From positions 1 through 64,000 of the forward strand of contig CAJQUW010001433.1 of the NCBI GenBank assembly GCA_907163375.1: DNA of 64,000 nucleotides, given 5' to 3'. This document shows, one piece after another, positions 11,706 through 21,333 of this stretch. The stretch's first letter is position 1, and the number at the start of each line of letters is the position of its first letter. The translations under genes and the position numbers were made by a program. The stretch comes from Prostheceraeus crozeri. Lineage: Eukaryota; Platyhelminthes; Polycladida; Euryleptidae. Under the pieces are notes generated by a model. That model was not told where the DNA came from and made no database searches. It worked only from the letters and a program-made list of their open reading frames with translations.

Positions 11706-14262
11706 GATCAGGTCGTGGGCGAAAATGAAGTTTTAAATAAGAACGTCCAAATTTCATGGGAATGTAATCCCCATCATCTCCACGAATTTGAACTTCAATT
11801 TGATCAATCACTTTACTACTGAGGGGGTAGTAATCCACCGATGGAATGTCAATGGCAATCATTTCACCAAAATGGGATTTGCGTTCAATTGGAACCATTT
11901 TTAATACACGTGCTTCCGTATCTCCAATGGAAGTTGCTGCCACAATATTACAGTAGATGATGATATTGTAGGTATTGGGGACAATGTCTATGGGGTAAGT
12001 GGTTTGATAATGGGAATGTGGACCGAAATAAGTACGTGATAAATTCAATTTGTACCCTAAACATTGTCCAAAATCAATATAGGTGTTTCGTCCTGTGTGA
12101 ATGGAAAAGAAATGTTCATCTGTTAAACGTAATGTAATGTCAGTCCATTCCGTTAAGAATAATTGGATGTGATTAATTAATCCCGTAATGCTATATGCAC
12201 CTTTAGGAATGGTTATGGTTTGAAATGGGGTGTAAAAGTTCATTCCTTCTGCACGCACAATACTATCATCCAAGGGTTTCATATTTGTACGATACATATG
12301 TAACAGAGGGCGGGTATTAAAATCCATTTGTAGACGCACCTTTTTCAACGTTTTCTTATCACGTGGACGAATGCGTAAAATGCTACCCTCTGTCAAATAG
12401 TACATGTTCCGCTGATAGGAATGTAGACCATGGGTAAGACACCCTTTGATACCCAAAGCGTTCACTCCATCTTGAGAATACCACCCTATTGCTTCCAAAG
12501 GGGGTTTTTGTTCCTCTATATAATCATGTATCCAGAATTCTCCAGGCTTAGTTGTGTATTTGGAGATGAATTTACTGATGAGATAATCAGACTGACGATA
12601 TGCTTCCATCCCAAATAAATATTGTTGTAGATACTGATTCCCACTGGATCCTTCACTCCAATCCTTTGTATGAACTTTTTTAAAATAACGTTGCCCCTCT
12701 TCTTTCTGCCATGGATACTGGGTCTGTGGAATGGTGGTATAATCTGTATATGTGTCTGGTAAGGTATAATCCCACAAGGCATTAATATGAAGGACCATTC
12801 CATGTGTAAAAGATGATGGGTAGTTTGTCACATTCGCATATTCCATACTGTACTTGAATAGAGGGTCTGTTAATACACCCATGGTTAAAGTGGAGGTGGG
12901 TGGCATTTGAAATTCCAAACGATAGAAGATGGTGCTGGCACTGTATCGAATCCAAAACATGCGACTGTTGGGATTCCCTTTATTAATAGCATACACAAGA
13001 GATTGGAGTGTATAAATTCCTTTGGGAATGGTATAGATGATGGGGGATACTACATTGGGGTCTGTATGATAATAGGTGATGGAGAGAGGTTCTGGGAGAT
13101 GGAATACATTCAATGTTTCATACGGGTTATCCTCTTCATCCACCCATCCTTTCATCCGTTCCAATTGAGCCTTCATGTCTGATGGTGGACGTTGGAGAAT
13201 ATCTTTCACCAAATATAAGGGGGTGATGGGGATGGGTAGTGTAAAGTGGAACTCCTTATATTGAAGAATAGGGGCCGTTATTTCAATGTCTGGTAATGTT
13301 TTCCATACACGTTCCTTTGTCACCAATTGTTGACCTATATGTTTTTGCACTGTGGTCACTGTGTAGGTGCTACACGTGATTGGACGCATAGGTTGAAAAC
13401 CATCCCGCTTCCAATACACAGACTGAGTTGATGTGAGAGGGGTGTGATACTGTCCTTTATCCAATATCTGTTCTTGTACATGACCTACCCCCAACCAACG
13501 AATCTTCCGGTAGGTTTGAATCTTTGCAGTCTCATCAATATAACTCGTATATAAACCTTCATTATAAGATTTGATGGATGGGGGTGGTGGAAACGTACCC
13601 TGCCACAATCCAGACAGTTCATTGATATTCAATCGTTTGGCAATTTGTGATGTATTTTCAAATTGAATGAATATGGGGTAATAGTCATGGAGTGTATCAT
13701 CGTCATCACTCCCCCAATTAACATGAATGGAAAGGGAGAGCCCTCCTTTACACACCAGTAAGGTGGCAATGTAAGGGTACGCCTTCATGATAGAAGTGGT
13801 ATGGCGTGACCGGTAGGATACATTCTTCACAACAATGTGGAAACATTGATCTTTATAAAAGACACGGTCTATATATTGGGGTAGGGTGTAGAAACCACTA
13901 GGGATAGTAATTTCCTTTGTTACATAGAACCCCAGGATGGCGTAAAAACCCATCACAACACGTTCTTCTTTTTTAACATGAATGAGAAGGGAATCCTGTT
14001 CTACCAAGGTTTCAAGATCTTTTTTCCATTGACTCTTTAATTCTTCATCCTTCAATGCATTATACTGTGTGATAATTGAGGTAAGGTGGGTAATGTAGTC
14101 AGGAAGGGGGCGAATACGACGGAAATCAAAATGGGTAAACAACCGATACTTGTATTGGATAGATGTTGGGATGGTGATGGAACCGCGTTCGTACACAATA
14201 TCCTGGTTTGATGCAAGTGTATTAGAGGATGAGGTTTTGGGGGTAAATAACGTGCGTGTCAT
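11701..14262 (-). CDS. Large virion-type protein, paralogue of the collagen-like protein
   Basis: About 854 residues from its first Met; the true start is uncertain because the frame is open further upstream. The protein contains repeated modules of one type. Each module has an IPKGIYTLQSLVYAINKG or IPKGAYSITGLINHIQ segment that probably forms a strand-helix unit; at least three are recognisable (also IPSGFYTLPQYIDRVF). The C-terminal 110 residues, with YNIIIYCNIVAATSIGDTEA followed by a MVPIERK strand and ending in SYLKLHFRPRPDQ, are a recurrent Polinton virion-protein domain and match the end of the neighbouring collagen-like protein. No transmembrane segment is seen. It is likely a minor capsid, penton or spike component. 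Confidence 0.65.
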   Translation of the reverse strand: MTRTLFTPKTSSSNTLASNQDIVYERGSITIPTSIQYKYRLFTHFDFRRIRPLPDYITHLTSIITQYNALKDEELKSQWKKDLETLVEQDSLLIHVKKEERVVMGFYAILGFYVTKEITIPSGFYTLPQYIDRVFYKDQCFHIVVKNVSYRSRHTTSIMKAYPYIATLLVCKGGLSLSIHVNWGSDDDDTLHDYYPIFIQFENTSQIAKRLNINELSGLWQGTFPPPPSIKSYNEGLYTSYIDETAKIQTYRKIRWLGVGHVQEQILDKGQYHTPLTSTQSVYWKRDGFQPMRPITCSTYTVTTVQKHIGQQLVTKERVWKTLPDIEITAPILQYKEFHFTLPIPITPLYLVKDILQRPPSDMKAQLERMKGWVDEEDNPYETLNVFHLPEPLSITYYHTDPNVVSPIIYTIPKGIYTLQSLVYAINKGNPNSRMFWIRYSASTIFYRLEFQMPPTSTLTMGVLTDPLFKYSMEYANVTNYPSSFTHGMVLHINALWDYTLPDTYTDYTTIPQTQYPWQKEEGQRYFKKVHTKDWSEGSSGNQYLQQYLFGMEAYRQSDYLISKFISKYTTKPGEFWIHDYIEEQKPPLEAIGWYSQDGVNALGIKGCLTHGLHSYQRNMYYLTEGSILRIRPRDKKTLKKVRLQMDFNTRPLLHMYRTNMKPLDDSIVRAEGMNFYTPFQTITIPKGAYSITGLINHIQLFLTEWTDITLRLTDEHFFSIHTGRNTYIDFGQCLGYKLNLSRTYFGPHSHYQTTYPIDIVPNTYNIIIYCNIVAATSIGDTEARVLKMVPIERKSHFGEMIAIDIPSVDYYPLSSKVIDQIEVQIRGDDGDYIPMKFGRSYLKLHFRPRPDQ

Positions 14263-14402
14263 TTCCACCAAGGCTGCACGATCTTTACTCGCTTGGACTG
14301 TACTGGTATTGTAGGTGTGTACTGCATCATTACGCAGGATAGGTGGAAGTTTTGTTTTTAAGGTATCAGAATATAGTTTGTTGTATATTTTTGTATGTTT
14401 TT

Positions 14403-15827
14403 TTATCTATTCGTCGGCTGATTTGAAGGTTGTTTGTCTTTAGGGAAATAATGGAGGATGGTTTTATAACGAGTAGCTACCATTTCACCATCTTTTGGAG
14501 TGAATTGAGTATCACGTCGTAAATTGAACCATGTAGTAAATGGGAGCTTATTCCCCAACACTTTTTGAAGATGTTGTAGAGTGGTGATGAGGTGTCGCAA
14601 GTAGGCCAGTTTGATATTATAAGTATACTGCACCTGTTGGGCTTTGTCTGTAATGATGGTACCTACCACCATACCTGTGATTATATGACCACCACTTATT
14701 CCATTCTTCACTGGACGTGTGATCAAATCAGATGGGAGGGAAATATCCAATGTTTTGGCCAAATCCACCACGATATTATACTCCTTGTCATAGAGCTTGA
14801 TCAATTTATTGATATCATCATAAATAGGAGATTTTCCATATTGTGCACCAGGCATTCGTAAATAGATTGGGAGAAATGGTGTTTCCAGAGGGTGGCATCC
14901 ATATAGATTGATGGGGGTGGTGACTTCCACATGGGTCTGATGACACATACTGGTGAGGAGTTGATAATCTATCGCCACGAGGGCTGTATTCTGTATAGGT
15001 TGTATTTGAAATTGGATTTCATCCTCTGTATGCATTATAAGTTTACCCACCCCTGACCATTCCAACCATTGGAGGAGATCTTCCAGAGGCATGTCCTGTT
15101 GTGCATACTCTCGGTGATAGTGTTTGAGGAAGGTGCAGCGATGGAGGGGGATGACTTTAAACCAATAATCTGTATATGAACCGACCGTATGATTGATAAA
15201 CTGTTTATAATGTGTAGATACACGGGTTTGAATAAAGGTGGATTGATTTGGGGAGAGATGGTAGACACATTGGTTTAAAAAGAAAGACATGGCCAATGCT
15301 GGAGAAAATACAAGAACGTAATGGAAAGTGGTATACTCCTTCACTTGATACATGGACACAGGTACCACTTCTATATGATACACATCACGTTCTGTAAATC
15401 CATCTCCACCCATGTACAGAATGGAGCGGCTGGTGTTGATAGTCATCATTTGGGTTTGGACACGGTTCAAATATTGTTGTAAGGCGTCAATCGGTGCCAT
15501 CTCCAGCCATTGTGCGTTGGACTCGTAAATGATGTGCTGTGTGACTTTGTCCGTTCCCTCCATCGTATAATAGGGGAGAAACGTGTTCAAGGTTGATTTA
15601 TGTCCCACATCTGACGTCTTACCCACTGTGATGGTGCATGGCTCCGTCACTGTATCAATAGTGTTCACATACCCAAAAGCAGACACACCTACTTCCCATT
15701 GTTCATGCAACGGTAGTTGAAAAGGTAGGTTGTAATTGGTAAAATAATGATTTGCTTTATTGTCAAAGGCATCATTCCTAACATTGCTGAGTAGGAGTAA
15801 TGAAAAGTCAGACTTCTTCTCCCCCAT
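14403..15827 (-). CDS. Virion-type protein sharing the N-terminal domain of the collagen-like protein
   Basis: This 474-residue protein starts at ATG, one codon after an in-frame GTG. Its N-terminus SLLLLSNVRNDAFDNKANHY, leading into QWEVGVSAFGY, lines up with [17 protein letters not shown]... WEVGVKEIS of the collagen-like protein. Beyond that the sequence is Tyr/His/Thr-rich and beta-like. Near the C-terminus KNGISGGHIITGMVVGTIIT contains a Gly-rich hydrophobic stretch with an ISGG-H site that fits the adenain rule. It has the look of a virion surface or membrane-interacting protein, but the family is not firmly recognised. Confidence 0.6.
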   Translation of the reverse strand: MGEKKSDFSLLLLSNVRNDAFDNKANHYFTNYNLPFQLPLHEQWEVGVSAFGYVNTIDTVTEPCTITVGKTSDVGHKSTLNTFLPYYTMEGTDKVTQHIIYESNAQWLEMAPIDALQQYLNRVQTQMMTINTSRSILYMGGDGFTERDVYHIEVVPVSMYQVKEYTTFHYVLVFSPALAMSFFLNQCVYHLSPNQSTFIQTRVSTHYKQFINHTVGSYTDYWFKVIPLHRCTFLKHYHREYAQQDMPLEDLLQWLEWSGVGKLIMHTEDEIQFQIQPIQNTALVAIDYQLLTSMCHQTHVEVTTPINLYGCHPLETPFLPIYLRMPGAQYGKSPIYDDINKLIKLYDKEYNIVVDLAKTLDISLPSDLITRPVKNGISGGHIITGMVVGTIITDKAQQVQYTYNIKLAYLRHLITTLQHLQKVLGNKLPFTTWFNLRRDTQFTPKDGEMVATRYKTILHYFPKDKQPSNQPTNR

Positions 15828-15841
15828 CACTCCTTATTTGC

Positions 15842-16948
15842 TCAATACTGGCGATGGTTACCTAGAGGTTGGATATCACTGTCCTTCACCCATGAGTTCA
15901 TAGAGGATGGATAACCTTGCCAGTGCACGAGATGTTCCCGTTGACCATTACGTGTACGTGTACGTAGAACTTGATCCACTTGATAGATTTCCTCATCCCG
16001 TCGCACTACTTGTAATTCCTGTGCATAAAATGCGCCACGAATGGGTTCCCCTGCTAAATCCACGAGAGAGTACATACGTGTCCCATAGGGATCTTTCCGT
16101 ATACTTTGAATACGAAACTCTTCCGTTGACCAATTCGCTTCATACCCCCGCCCAAACGTTCCCTTATCACGAGAGATACGGACTCGTGCCCCCACTTTGA
16201 GGTTACTGTGTGGACGTTGGGGACGTTTCAATTGGGGATAGTTTTGTCGAGCCCGTTTCTGTTGATGTTGAAGGATTGTACCAATATCCTGTGATGTGAC
16301 TTCATTGGGGATTTTCTGGGTTGTGGAATGACGTGTGTTATTATACGCCATCATCACGTCTGGGAGGTAATCAATCCAATTCTGGGCATTGGTGGCTGTG
16401 AAAATACGTTCTAATTTATCTTTAATGGTACGATTCAAACGTTCCACATGTGCACATTTATAAGGGCTATAAATAGAGAAATGTTCAATATTCTCCTTCT
16501 TCAATACTTTATCCACCTTGGTATTATAAAATTCACGACCTTGATCCGTTTGGAGACGTTGTGGGGGAGGGATGGTTTTAAACACCTTCTCCAGAATTCC
16601 CGCCACTTCCTCTGCACTTTTCGTTTTCAAAGGAAACGCCCATGCTTTGCGGGAGAAAATATCCATGAGCATGAGGATGTATTTATACTGGCGGTTAGAG
16701 GCGGCATACTTCTGATAGTCCACAATATCCGCTTGGAACTGGATGCGTGGGCCACTCACGCGATACGGGTGTAGAGGGCGGATACGGTTCCGCTTCTGTC
16801 GATGAAGTGTATATGTTGGTTGGGATTGAAGCCAATGACGGACACGTGCGGGGCTCAGGCCGGATGCAGCAGCTAAAGCAGCGACGGAACCGTACCCAGC
16901 AGGATGCTTGCTGTCGTAGTAGATGGCTTTTAACCTTTCTTCCGCCAT
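15842..16948 (-). CDS. INT: Retroviral-type integrase with C-terminal chromodomain
   Basis: The 368-residue protein inserts the linear element into the host chromosome. In numbering from the GTG-ATG pair (one more than from the ATG), the DDE core is Asp75 (QADIVDY), Asp136 (QTDQGREF) and Glu170 (HVERLNRTIKDKL). A helix-turn-helix-like N-terminus precedes it (GSVAALAAASGLSPARVRHWL). An SH3-like segment follows (LKVGARVRISRDKGTFGRG). Residues about 313-362 form a chromodomain (YQVDQVLRTR, EHLVHWQGYPSSMNSWV). The chromodomain is typical of Polinton integrases and may steer insertion to marked chromatin. Upstream lies a small Cys/His-rich frame and then the packaging ATPase. Confidence 0.95.
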   Translation of the reverse strand: MAEERLKAIYYDSKHPAGYGSVAALAAASGLSPARVRHWLQSQPTYTLHRQKRNRIRPLHPYRVSGPRIQFQADIVDYQKYAASNRQYKYILMLMDIFSRKAWAFPLKTKSAEEVAGILEKVFKTIPPPQRLQTDQGREFYNTKVDKVLKKENIEHFSIYSPYKCAHVERLNRTIKDKLERIFTATNAQNWIDYLPDVMMAYNNTRHSTTQKIPNEVTSQDIGTILQHQQKRARQNYPQLKRPQRPHSNLKVGARVRISRDKGTFGRGYEANWSTEEFRIQSIRKDPYGTRMYSLVDLAGEPIRGAFYAQELQVVRRDEEIYQVDQVLRTRTRNGQREHLVHWQGYPSSMNSWVKDSDIQPLGNHRQY

Positions 16949-16951
16949 CAC

Positions 16952-17108
16952 AACTATCCTTAGGTACAGGTCTACTTGGTATAATATGGTTCACATTATG
17001 ATGGGCACAACAATTCATGGTGAATTGGACATGAGTTTCCCCATCCTCATCTGCCATCGCCGTTGTACAGGAGGTGCACAAACGTTGAAAGAGATGAGCT
17101 GTCATCAT
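16952..17108 (-). other. Short Cys/His-rich open frame upstream of the integrase
   Basis: About 50 residues between the ATPase and integrase contain LCTSC and NCCAHHNVNH, a plausible metal-binding pair. It is short, and its frame runs on across the integrase start. Its role is unknown. Confidence 0.3.
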
Positions 17109-17131
17109 TAGCACATGTTTCCATCCATAGT

Positions 17132-18376
17132 CTACGTATAATGATCATACATCGCTTGTAGGGGGGAACGTCTACGTGAAGAGCGTCCCGTCACATCTTT
17201 AACATTCCCACGCCTAGGGCGTGTATTTTCTTTATCAACCTCACGCATGCGCGTACGTGTTGTGCGTGTACGTCCACGTGTCACACCACGACCAACCCCA
17301 GAGGTTGCAGGAGGGGGTGTAGCAGGAGGGGGTGTAGCAGGAGGGGGTATGGTTGTTGGAGTGACATGCTCATCACTGTTCTTGCGGTCGGATTTAACCC
17401 CCTCTATATGTGGTCGAGGGAGGGGGGTTAAGGCCGTATTCATACCAAATAGTTTATTACGCAATTGCTGGAAGTGGATTAGTTTGGCGTGCCATGCACG
17501 GATCGTTTCCATGCTGGGTTTTGAGCGAATAATATCCCGCGCCACTTCTCTTGCATACTGAGGGTAGGGTTGAACCATATCATCTATTTTCTCATTTTCC
17601 AACGTATGTTGAAGTAACGCTGTTTGAGGATTGGAGGTGGCCCCTCCCGTTTGTCCCCCTGCCTGTTTCTCTTCACATGCTCTGTACATGGCAGGGGTCA
17701 CAACTATCATTTTACTGAAATCCATTTTGTTTCGGTGGGGGTGTTTCGTTAACTTAAATACAATCATGGGGGGTTCAAATAATTTTGTACGTAAACGGTA
17801 TTCCATCGGTGTGCTGGTCGTAAAGTCAACAAACAAATAGGCGTAGCTACCATACTCTCGCATCAAAGTGGCGAGAATATCATGGATGACATGGGTATTT
17901 CCTGCTGGGAGCATGCGGGATAGGAATTGACTCGTCTGCTGCTGATTGCGTGGATTAGGGAAAAGGACCATATAGTGGACATTATTATTACGCATCCGCT
18001 GCTCCTTATCTCCATACAGATATTGGGTAATTTGAATGGCAAAGAAGCCTTTATGATGAGAACCACGTAGAAAAAGGGTGGTAATTCCTTCATGTTTCGC
18101 ACTCTCCTGTTGCAGATCGTCCAAAATCACAATATCATTCTGTCCCAATTGATCTAAATCATCGTGCGTGGGGACCCCCAATTTCATCTGAATGTCCAAC
18201 TCCTTTAATTTATCATGAAAAGGACTCTCTATTCCATAAAACCACCATATTTTACGGATGGGATGTTTAAATAACCCATCTTTATGCTTCAATAAATTTA
18301 AGACAAAGGTGGATTTCCCTGATTTACTCGGTCCACACACGATCATAGAAGAGTCATTTTCCAGACGAAAGTCCAT
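17132..18376 (-). CDS. ATPase: Packaging ATPase, FtsK/HerA (A32-like)
   Basis: The 414-residue protein belongs to the genome-packaging ATPases of Polintons, adintoviruses and NCLDV. The Walker A motif GPSKSGKST is at residues 15-23 and Walker B DIVILDDL at 81-88. The sensor-like QITQYL near 118 follows the family pattern, and WWFYGIESPFHDKL between them is also typical. The last 170 residues are an extension with a PPPAT triple repeat and a basic tail (TRGRTRTTRTRMR, RSSRRRSP), unlike the compact family core, and may contact DNA. AGGQTGG near residue 238 fits the adenain rule twice. The ATG is 54 bp downstream of the previous gene. Confidence 0.92.
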   Translation of the reverse strand: MDFRLENDSSMIVCGPSKSGKSTFVLNLLKHKDGLFKHPIRKIWWFYGIESPFHDKLKELDIQMKLGVPTHDDLDQLGQNDIVILDDLQQESAKHEGITTLFLRGSHHKGFFAIQITQYLYGDKEQRMRNNNVHYMVLFPNPRNQQQTSQFLSRMLPAGNTHVIHDILATLMREYGSYAYLFVDFTTSTPMEYRLRTKLFEPPMIVFKLTKHPHRNKMDFSKMIVVTPAMYRACEEKQAGGQTGGATSNPQTALLQHTLENEKIDDMVQPYPQYAREVARDIIRSKPSMETIRAWHAKLIHFQQLRNKLFGMNTALTPLPRPHIEGVKSDRKNSDEHVTPTTIPPPATPPPATPPPATSGVGRGVTRGRTRTTRTRMREVDKENTRPRRGNVKDVTGRSSRRRSPLQAMYDHYT

Positions 18377-18406
18377 GTTTTAAAACAATAAGTCCATGAA
18401 TCATAC

Positions 18407-18412
18407 TTTATT
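18407..18412 (-). terminator. Polyadenylation signal AATAAA (710-residue gene)
   Basis: AATAAA lies about 19 bases after the stop at 18,431, within the short gap before the ATPase gene. The palindrome TTACGTAA at 18,411-18,418 overlaps it. Confidence 0.5.
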
Positions 18413-18430
18413 ACGTAAACACAAAAACAA

Positions 18431-20563
18431 TTACATTTCACTATATTCAGGAATCAGTGTAATGTCAATGTCAAAGGCAAGCCAGTCAATCACACCATTC
18501 TTTATATAGATGGGATACTCATCTGTGGTCACGCGTTCTCGGAGTTCTGTATATTGATTTGGACAAATATCTGCAATAGGATGGATATTGAAGCGATGGA
18601 TTTGTTGATGCCAATCCGCTCCTTTCAATGATGCGAGACGTTTCATGGCACTAAGAACAAAAGCGCGGTACAATGGTTTGAAACGTGCATCATAACTACC
18701 CACTCCTTTGTCACCATCCACTTCTATTCCATGCAATCCTTTTAGACCATGGCGTAAGATTTCCATTACATCTTGAATCCGCTTCTTCATATGACATACG
18801 GCATGTGCAGCGTAAATTGTAGGGGTTAATGTTTTGAGTGCATCACTGAAATGTTCATTACGGAAGCAATCACTTTCCAGACGTTGAAGTAATGGAAGAA
18901 GTTTCACTTGTACATGAGATGAGGCAAGGTATGTATTCACATCGTCATACAACTGTTTATCCGTATAATTAGGGGGGTGAGGTATATCTGTATCCGTGTA
19001 CAAATAAGCACAGACATTGTACACCTTTTGGTACACTTTATGGTTTGCTTCCAAACGTCGCAAGACTTGTTGCATTCCACGTACTATAAAATACTCTTCA
19101 ATCATATCACTATGTCGTCCTTCTTTCTTACCATTTTGTATCCAATCCCCTGAACTCGCCTTCAACATCTCATAAAATCGTTTGAGGTACATGTCCCGTA
19201 CCGTCACATTTTCTACCACACGTCCTTGATATTGACGTAGCATATAAAGTTCCTCCACGATTTGTTTGAGGATTTGAATATAGATGAGACGGTTCATTTC
19301 ACAACGCTCCTCTTCCATTTCATCTTCATTGGTGGGTTGAGCTCTTGCAAAATTACTGTATTTTTTCAATAATTCCATTAATTGGTTTAGTATATGTTTC
19401 AAGCTGTGGATAGGAGATTTCTCATAAATGGGTCGCACATCCTTGTCAATAAATGAATGGTCCATATGTTTTGTGGGGTTTATAAACGTGTATAGACACA
19501 GTAATTGTTTCTCCACATCGGCTACCACATTCTCCACATGTTGCTTTTTCCAATCCTGTGCCTGTTCAATATCCATCTTTAAGCGTTTCTTCCGTTTTAT
19601 GGGTTTTACAATGAGGGCTGGTGGGGGTGATGTTGGAGGTGTTGGAGGTGTTTGTGGTAAAGTATTCTCCACCTTATCCACTAAAGCACACATTTCCTCT
19701 TCTTCCACTTCTGTCATCTGTTCCATGGCTTCAATATGATGGTGATACAGTACTTGTTTCACACTGCAACAAAGTCGGAACCGTTGTTTCTCATCATCAC
19801 GATAAACACCTGTGATTTGGAATGTACAGCTGAGACGAATTACACTCCCCTTCTCCTTGTATGTTCCATCCATATGCGTCAACGTTTCCCAAATCTTATT
19901 TAAGGCATACAAAGACTTCAATTCAAACTGTCGTTCCCCCATGGTGAAGATGGGTGTTGGTGATGAATGAGGTGGACGACATAATTTGACATAGATCCCC
20001 TTATTCGCTTCCGCTGTCGCACCATCACGCACAATGGTATCCATATGATAATGTGGCCAAGAACTTTGTCCAATCAATTGACCCATTAATTGTTCCAATA
20101 ACACCAAGTCTTCTGCCACTTGATTGGAAAGACGGATACGTGTATCGAACGCACCTTCTACATACTCATTTTGCTTCGTCAATCCATACCACATAGAACT
20201 CCCACTGTTGAAAATTAATCGCGCTTCAAGTGCTTTATCCTCCCAGTGAGTAAATTCACGTGGCCAACAATCATAATTCTCCACTCGAATTGCATGAAAA
20301 TTAGGAATATCAGTACTGGGATTTGCTAATTTCACCATGGCAATAGGAAGATGTCGTAGATTGGTATATGGTCGTTTTGACCACTCTACTCTCCGTGTTG
20401 CGTGGAGGGTGCTGTTGAAGAACCCCTTCACAGTGTCATTGACCACAGTGGGTAAACGTCGTCGTTGCGGCTTTGTTTTCTTCACATCTCCAGCCTGAAT
20501 TTTGGCTGGAGGTGCTACTTCATCGTCCAAGAGGATAACACGCTTACGTCCGTCCAAACTCAT
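18431..20563 (-). CDS. Large protein with a possible ssDNA-binding OB-fold
   Basis: About 710 residues. The start at MSLDGRKRV is chosen because TATATAAAA lies 28 bases before it; an upstream ATG lies before that box. An N-terminal basic segment precedes a region (about residues 60-280) of beta-rich pattern. This ends with ...SVIRLSCTFQITGVYRDDEK, then RFRLCCSVKQVLY, a strand series resembling the C-terminal strands of viral single-stranded DNA-binding proteins. A Pro-rich linker (PPTPPTSPPP), a KRKKR cluster and a long helical C-terminal half follow. Adenovirus-type replication needs such a protein. The assignment rests on pattern only; the family is not securely recognised. Confidence 0.5.
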   Translation of the reverse strand: MSLDGRKRVILLDDEVAPPAKIQAGDVKKTKPQRRRLPTVVNDTVKGFFNSTLHATRRVEWSKRPYTNLRHLPIAMVKLANPSTDIPNFHAIRVENYDCWPREFTHWEDKALEARLIFNSGSSMWYGLTKQNEYVEGAFDTRIRLSNQVAEDLVLLEQLMGQLIGQSSWPHYHMDTIVRDGATAEANKGIYVKLCRPPHSSPTPIFTMGERQFELKSLYALNKIWETLTHMDGTYKEKGSVIRLSCTFQITGVYRDDEKQRFRLCCSVKQVLYHHHIEAMEQMTEVEEEEMCALVDKVENTLPQTPPTPPTSPPPALIVKPIKRKKRLKMDIEQAQDWKKQHVENVVADVEKQLLCLYTFINPTKHMDHSFIDKDVRPIYEKSPIHSLKHILNQLMELLKKYSNFARAQPTNEDEMEEERCEMNRLIYIQILKQIVEELYMLRQYQGRVVENVTVRDMYLKRFYEMLKASSGDWIQNGKKEGRHSDMIEEYFIVRGMQQVLRRLEANHKVYQKVYNVCAYLYTDTDIPHPPNYTDKQLYDDVNTYLASSHVQVKLLPLLQRLESDCFRNEHFSDALKTLTPTIYAAHAVCHMKKRIQDVMEILRHGLKGLHGIEVDGDKGVGSYDARFKPLYRAFVLSAMKRLASLKGADWHQQIHRFNIHPIADICPNQYTELRERVTTDEYPIYIKNGVIDWLAFDIDITLIPEYSEM

Positions 20564-20590
20564 GTTTGTCTCTACACTGATTCCACATCC

Positions 20591-20599
20591 TTTTATATA
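20591..20599 (-). promoter_or_regulatory. TATA box for the 710-residue gene
   Basis: TATATAAAA is 28 bases before the chosen ATG and decides between two in-frame starts. Confidence 0.65.
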
Positions 20600-20603
20600 A
20601 TGT

Positions 20604-20861
20604 TTAAACAGGTGACTGTTGTGCATTCAGTCCTATACCATGCACCGTTCCCACAAGTCGTCTACGGTGCTTGACTATTTTTCTACCACACAGTCCCATA
20701 TTCATTACAAAGATGATGATGATGATAATTTGCACAATAGCGGTAATCCACGTGTCTGGAACGTCAATAGTAGGTAGTTTGCAGCTACAGGGAGAGCATG
20801 GCATACAATCTGTTGTATTCCATGTCCGATGATGATAGAGATGTTGAATTCTGGGCGACAT
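20604..20861 (-). CDS. Small membrane protein
   Basis: 85 residues. A Cys-rich N-terminal part (CMPCSPCSCK) is followed by one clear transmembrane segment (ITAIVQIIIIIIFVMNMGL, residues about 39-57) and a basic tail (GRKIVKHRRRLV). By the positive-inside rule the tail would be cytoplasmic. A TATA box lies 36 bases before the ATG. The C-terminus ends just before the promoter of the next gene. No family is recognised; it could be a host-membrane or exit factor. Confidence 0.6.
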   Translation of the reverse strand: MSPRIQHLYHHRTWNTTDCMPCSPCSCKLPTIDVPDTWITAIVQIIIIIIFVMNMGLCGRKIVKHRRRLVGTVHGIGLNAQQSPV

Positions 20862-20896
20862 GTCACAACACTGATAGTGAAGTGAATATTCTTCTC

Positions 20897-20904
20897 CTTA
20901 TATA
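20897..20904 (-). promoter_or_regulatory. TATA box for the small membrane protein
   Basis: TATATAAG, 36 bases before the ATG at 20,861. Confidence 0.6.
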
Positions 20905-21296
20905 GTCGTCTCATCATGATTTACTTGAATATCTGTCAAATCAAAATTGGTTGGATCATCATGAAACGCTACGGCATAGGCTTGTACAAATGGCATTTGT
21001 TTTTGTTGAAATCGACGTTTCTTTTTCAGAAAACTGTAATAATCAATAGGGGGTCGTACAAATTTGCGTAGAATTGGACCATACACTTTAAAGAATTCCT
21101 GCTGTACAGGTGTGAGTTTTTTATTTCCACCACCTTTTTGCATCTTCTCCATCAGTTTTCGTAAATCTTCTACATATGCTTTGGGTAATTGGTTGATTCG
21201 ATGATTAATTGTACGTTTAAAACAGCCTACCCCCTTCTTCAAATGACCTAATGTATCTTTAAACACTGTTTGACGTTCTATACACCGTTGACACAT
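20898..21296 (-). CDS. Hypothetical basic 132-residue protein
   Basis: The protein starts with MCQRC, then a Lys/Arg-rich, probably helical body (LRKLMEKMQKGGGNKK, SFLKKKRRFQQKQ) and an acidic end (DLTDIQVNHDETT). KVYGPILRKFVRPPIDYYSF is the most distinctive segment. Its ATG follows a TAAGTAA motif by 31 bases, as for virion genes, so a particle-associated role is possible. No family is recognised. Confidence 0.55.
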   Translation of the reverse strand: MCQRCIERQTVFKDTLGHLKKGVGCFKRTINHRINQLPKAYVEDLRKLMEKMQKGGGNKKLTPVQQEFFKVYGPILRKFVRPPIDYYSFLKKKRRFQQKQMPFVQAYAVAFHDDPTNFDLTDIQVNHDETTI

Positions 21297-21326
21297 GTTT
21301 GCTACATTGTGTAAAAATCCCTACAT

Positions 21327-21333
21327 TTACTTA
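21327..21333 (-). promoter_or_regulatory. TAAGTAA motif before the 132-residue gene
   Basis: TAAGTAA, 31 bases before the ATG, overlapping the stop codon of the zinc-finger gene. Confidence 0.45.

Noticed and set aside
20564-20626. N-terminal extension of the 710-residue protein
   Set aside because: It would begin upstream of TATATAAAA, so it is unlikely to be in the mRNA.
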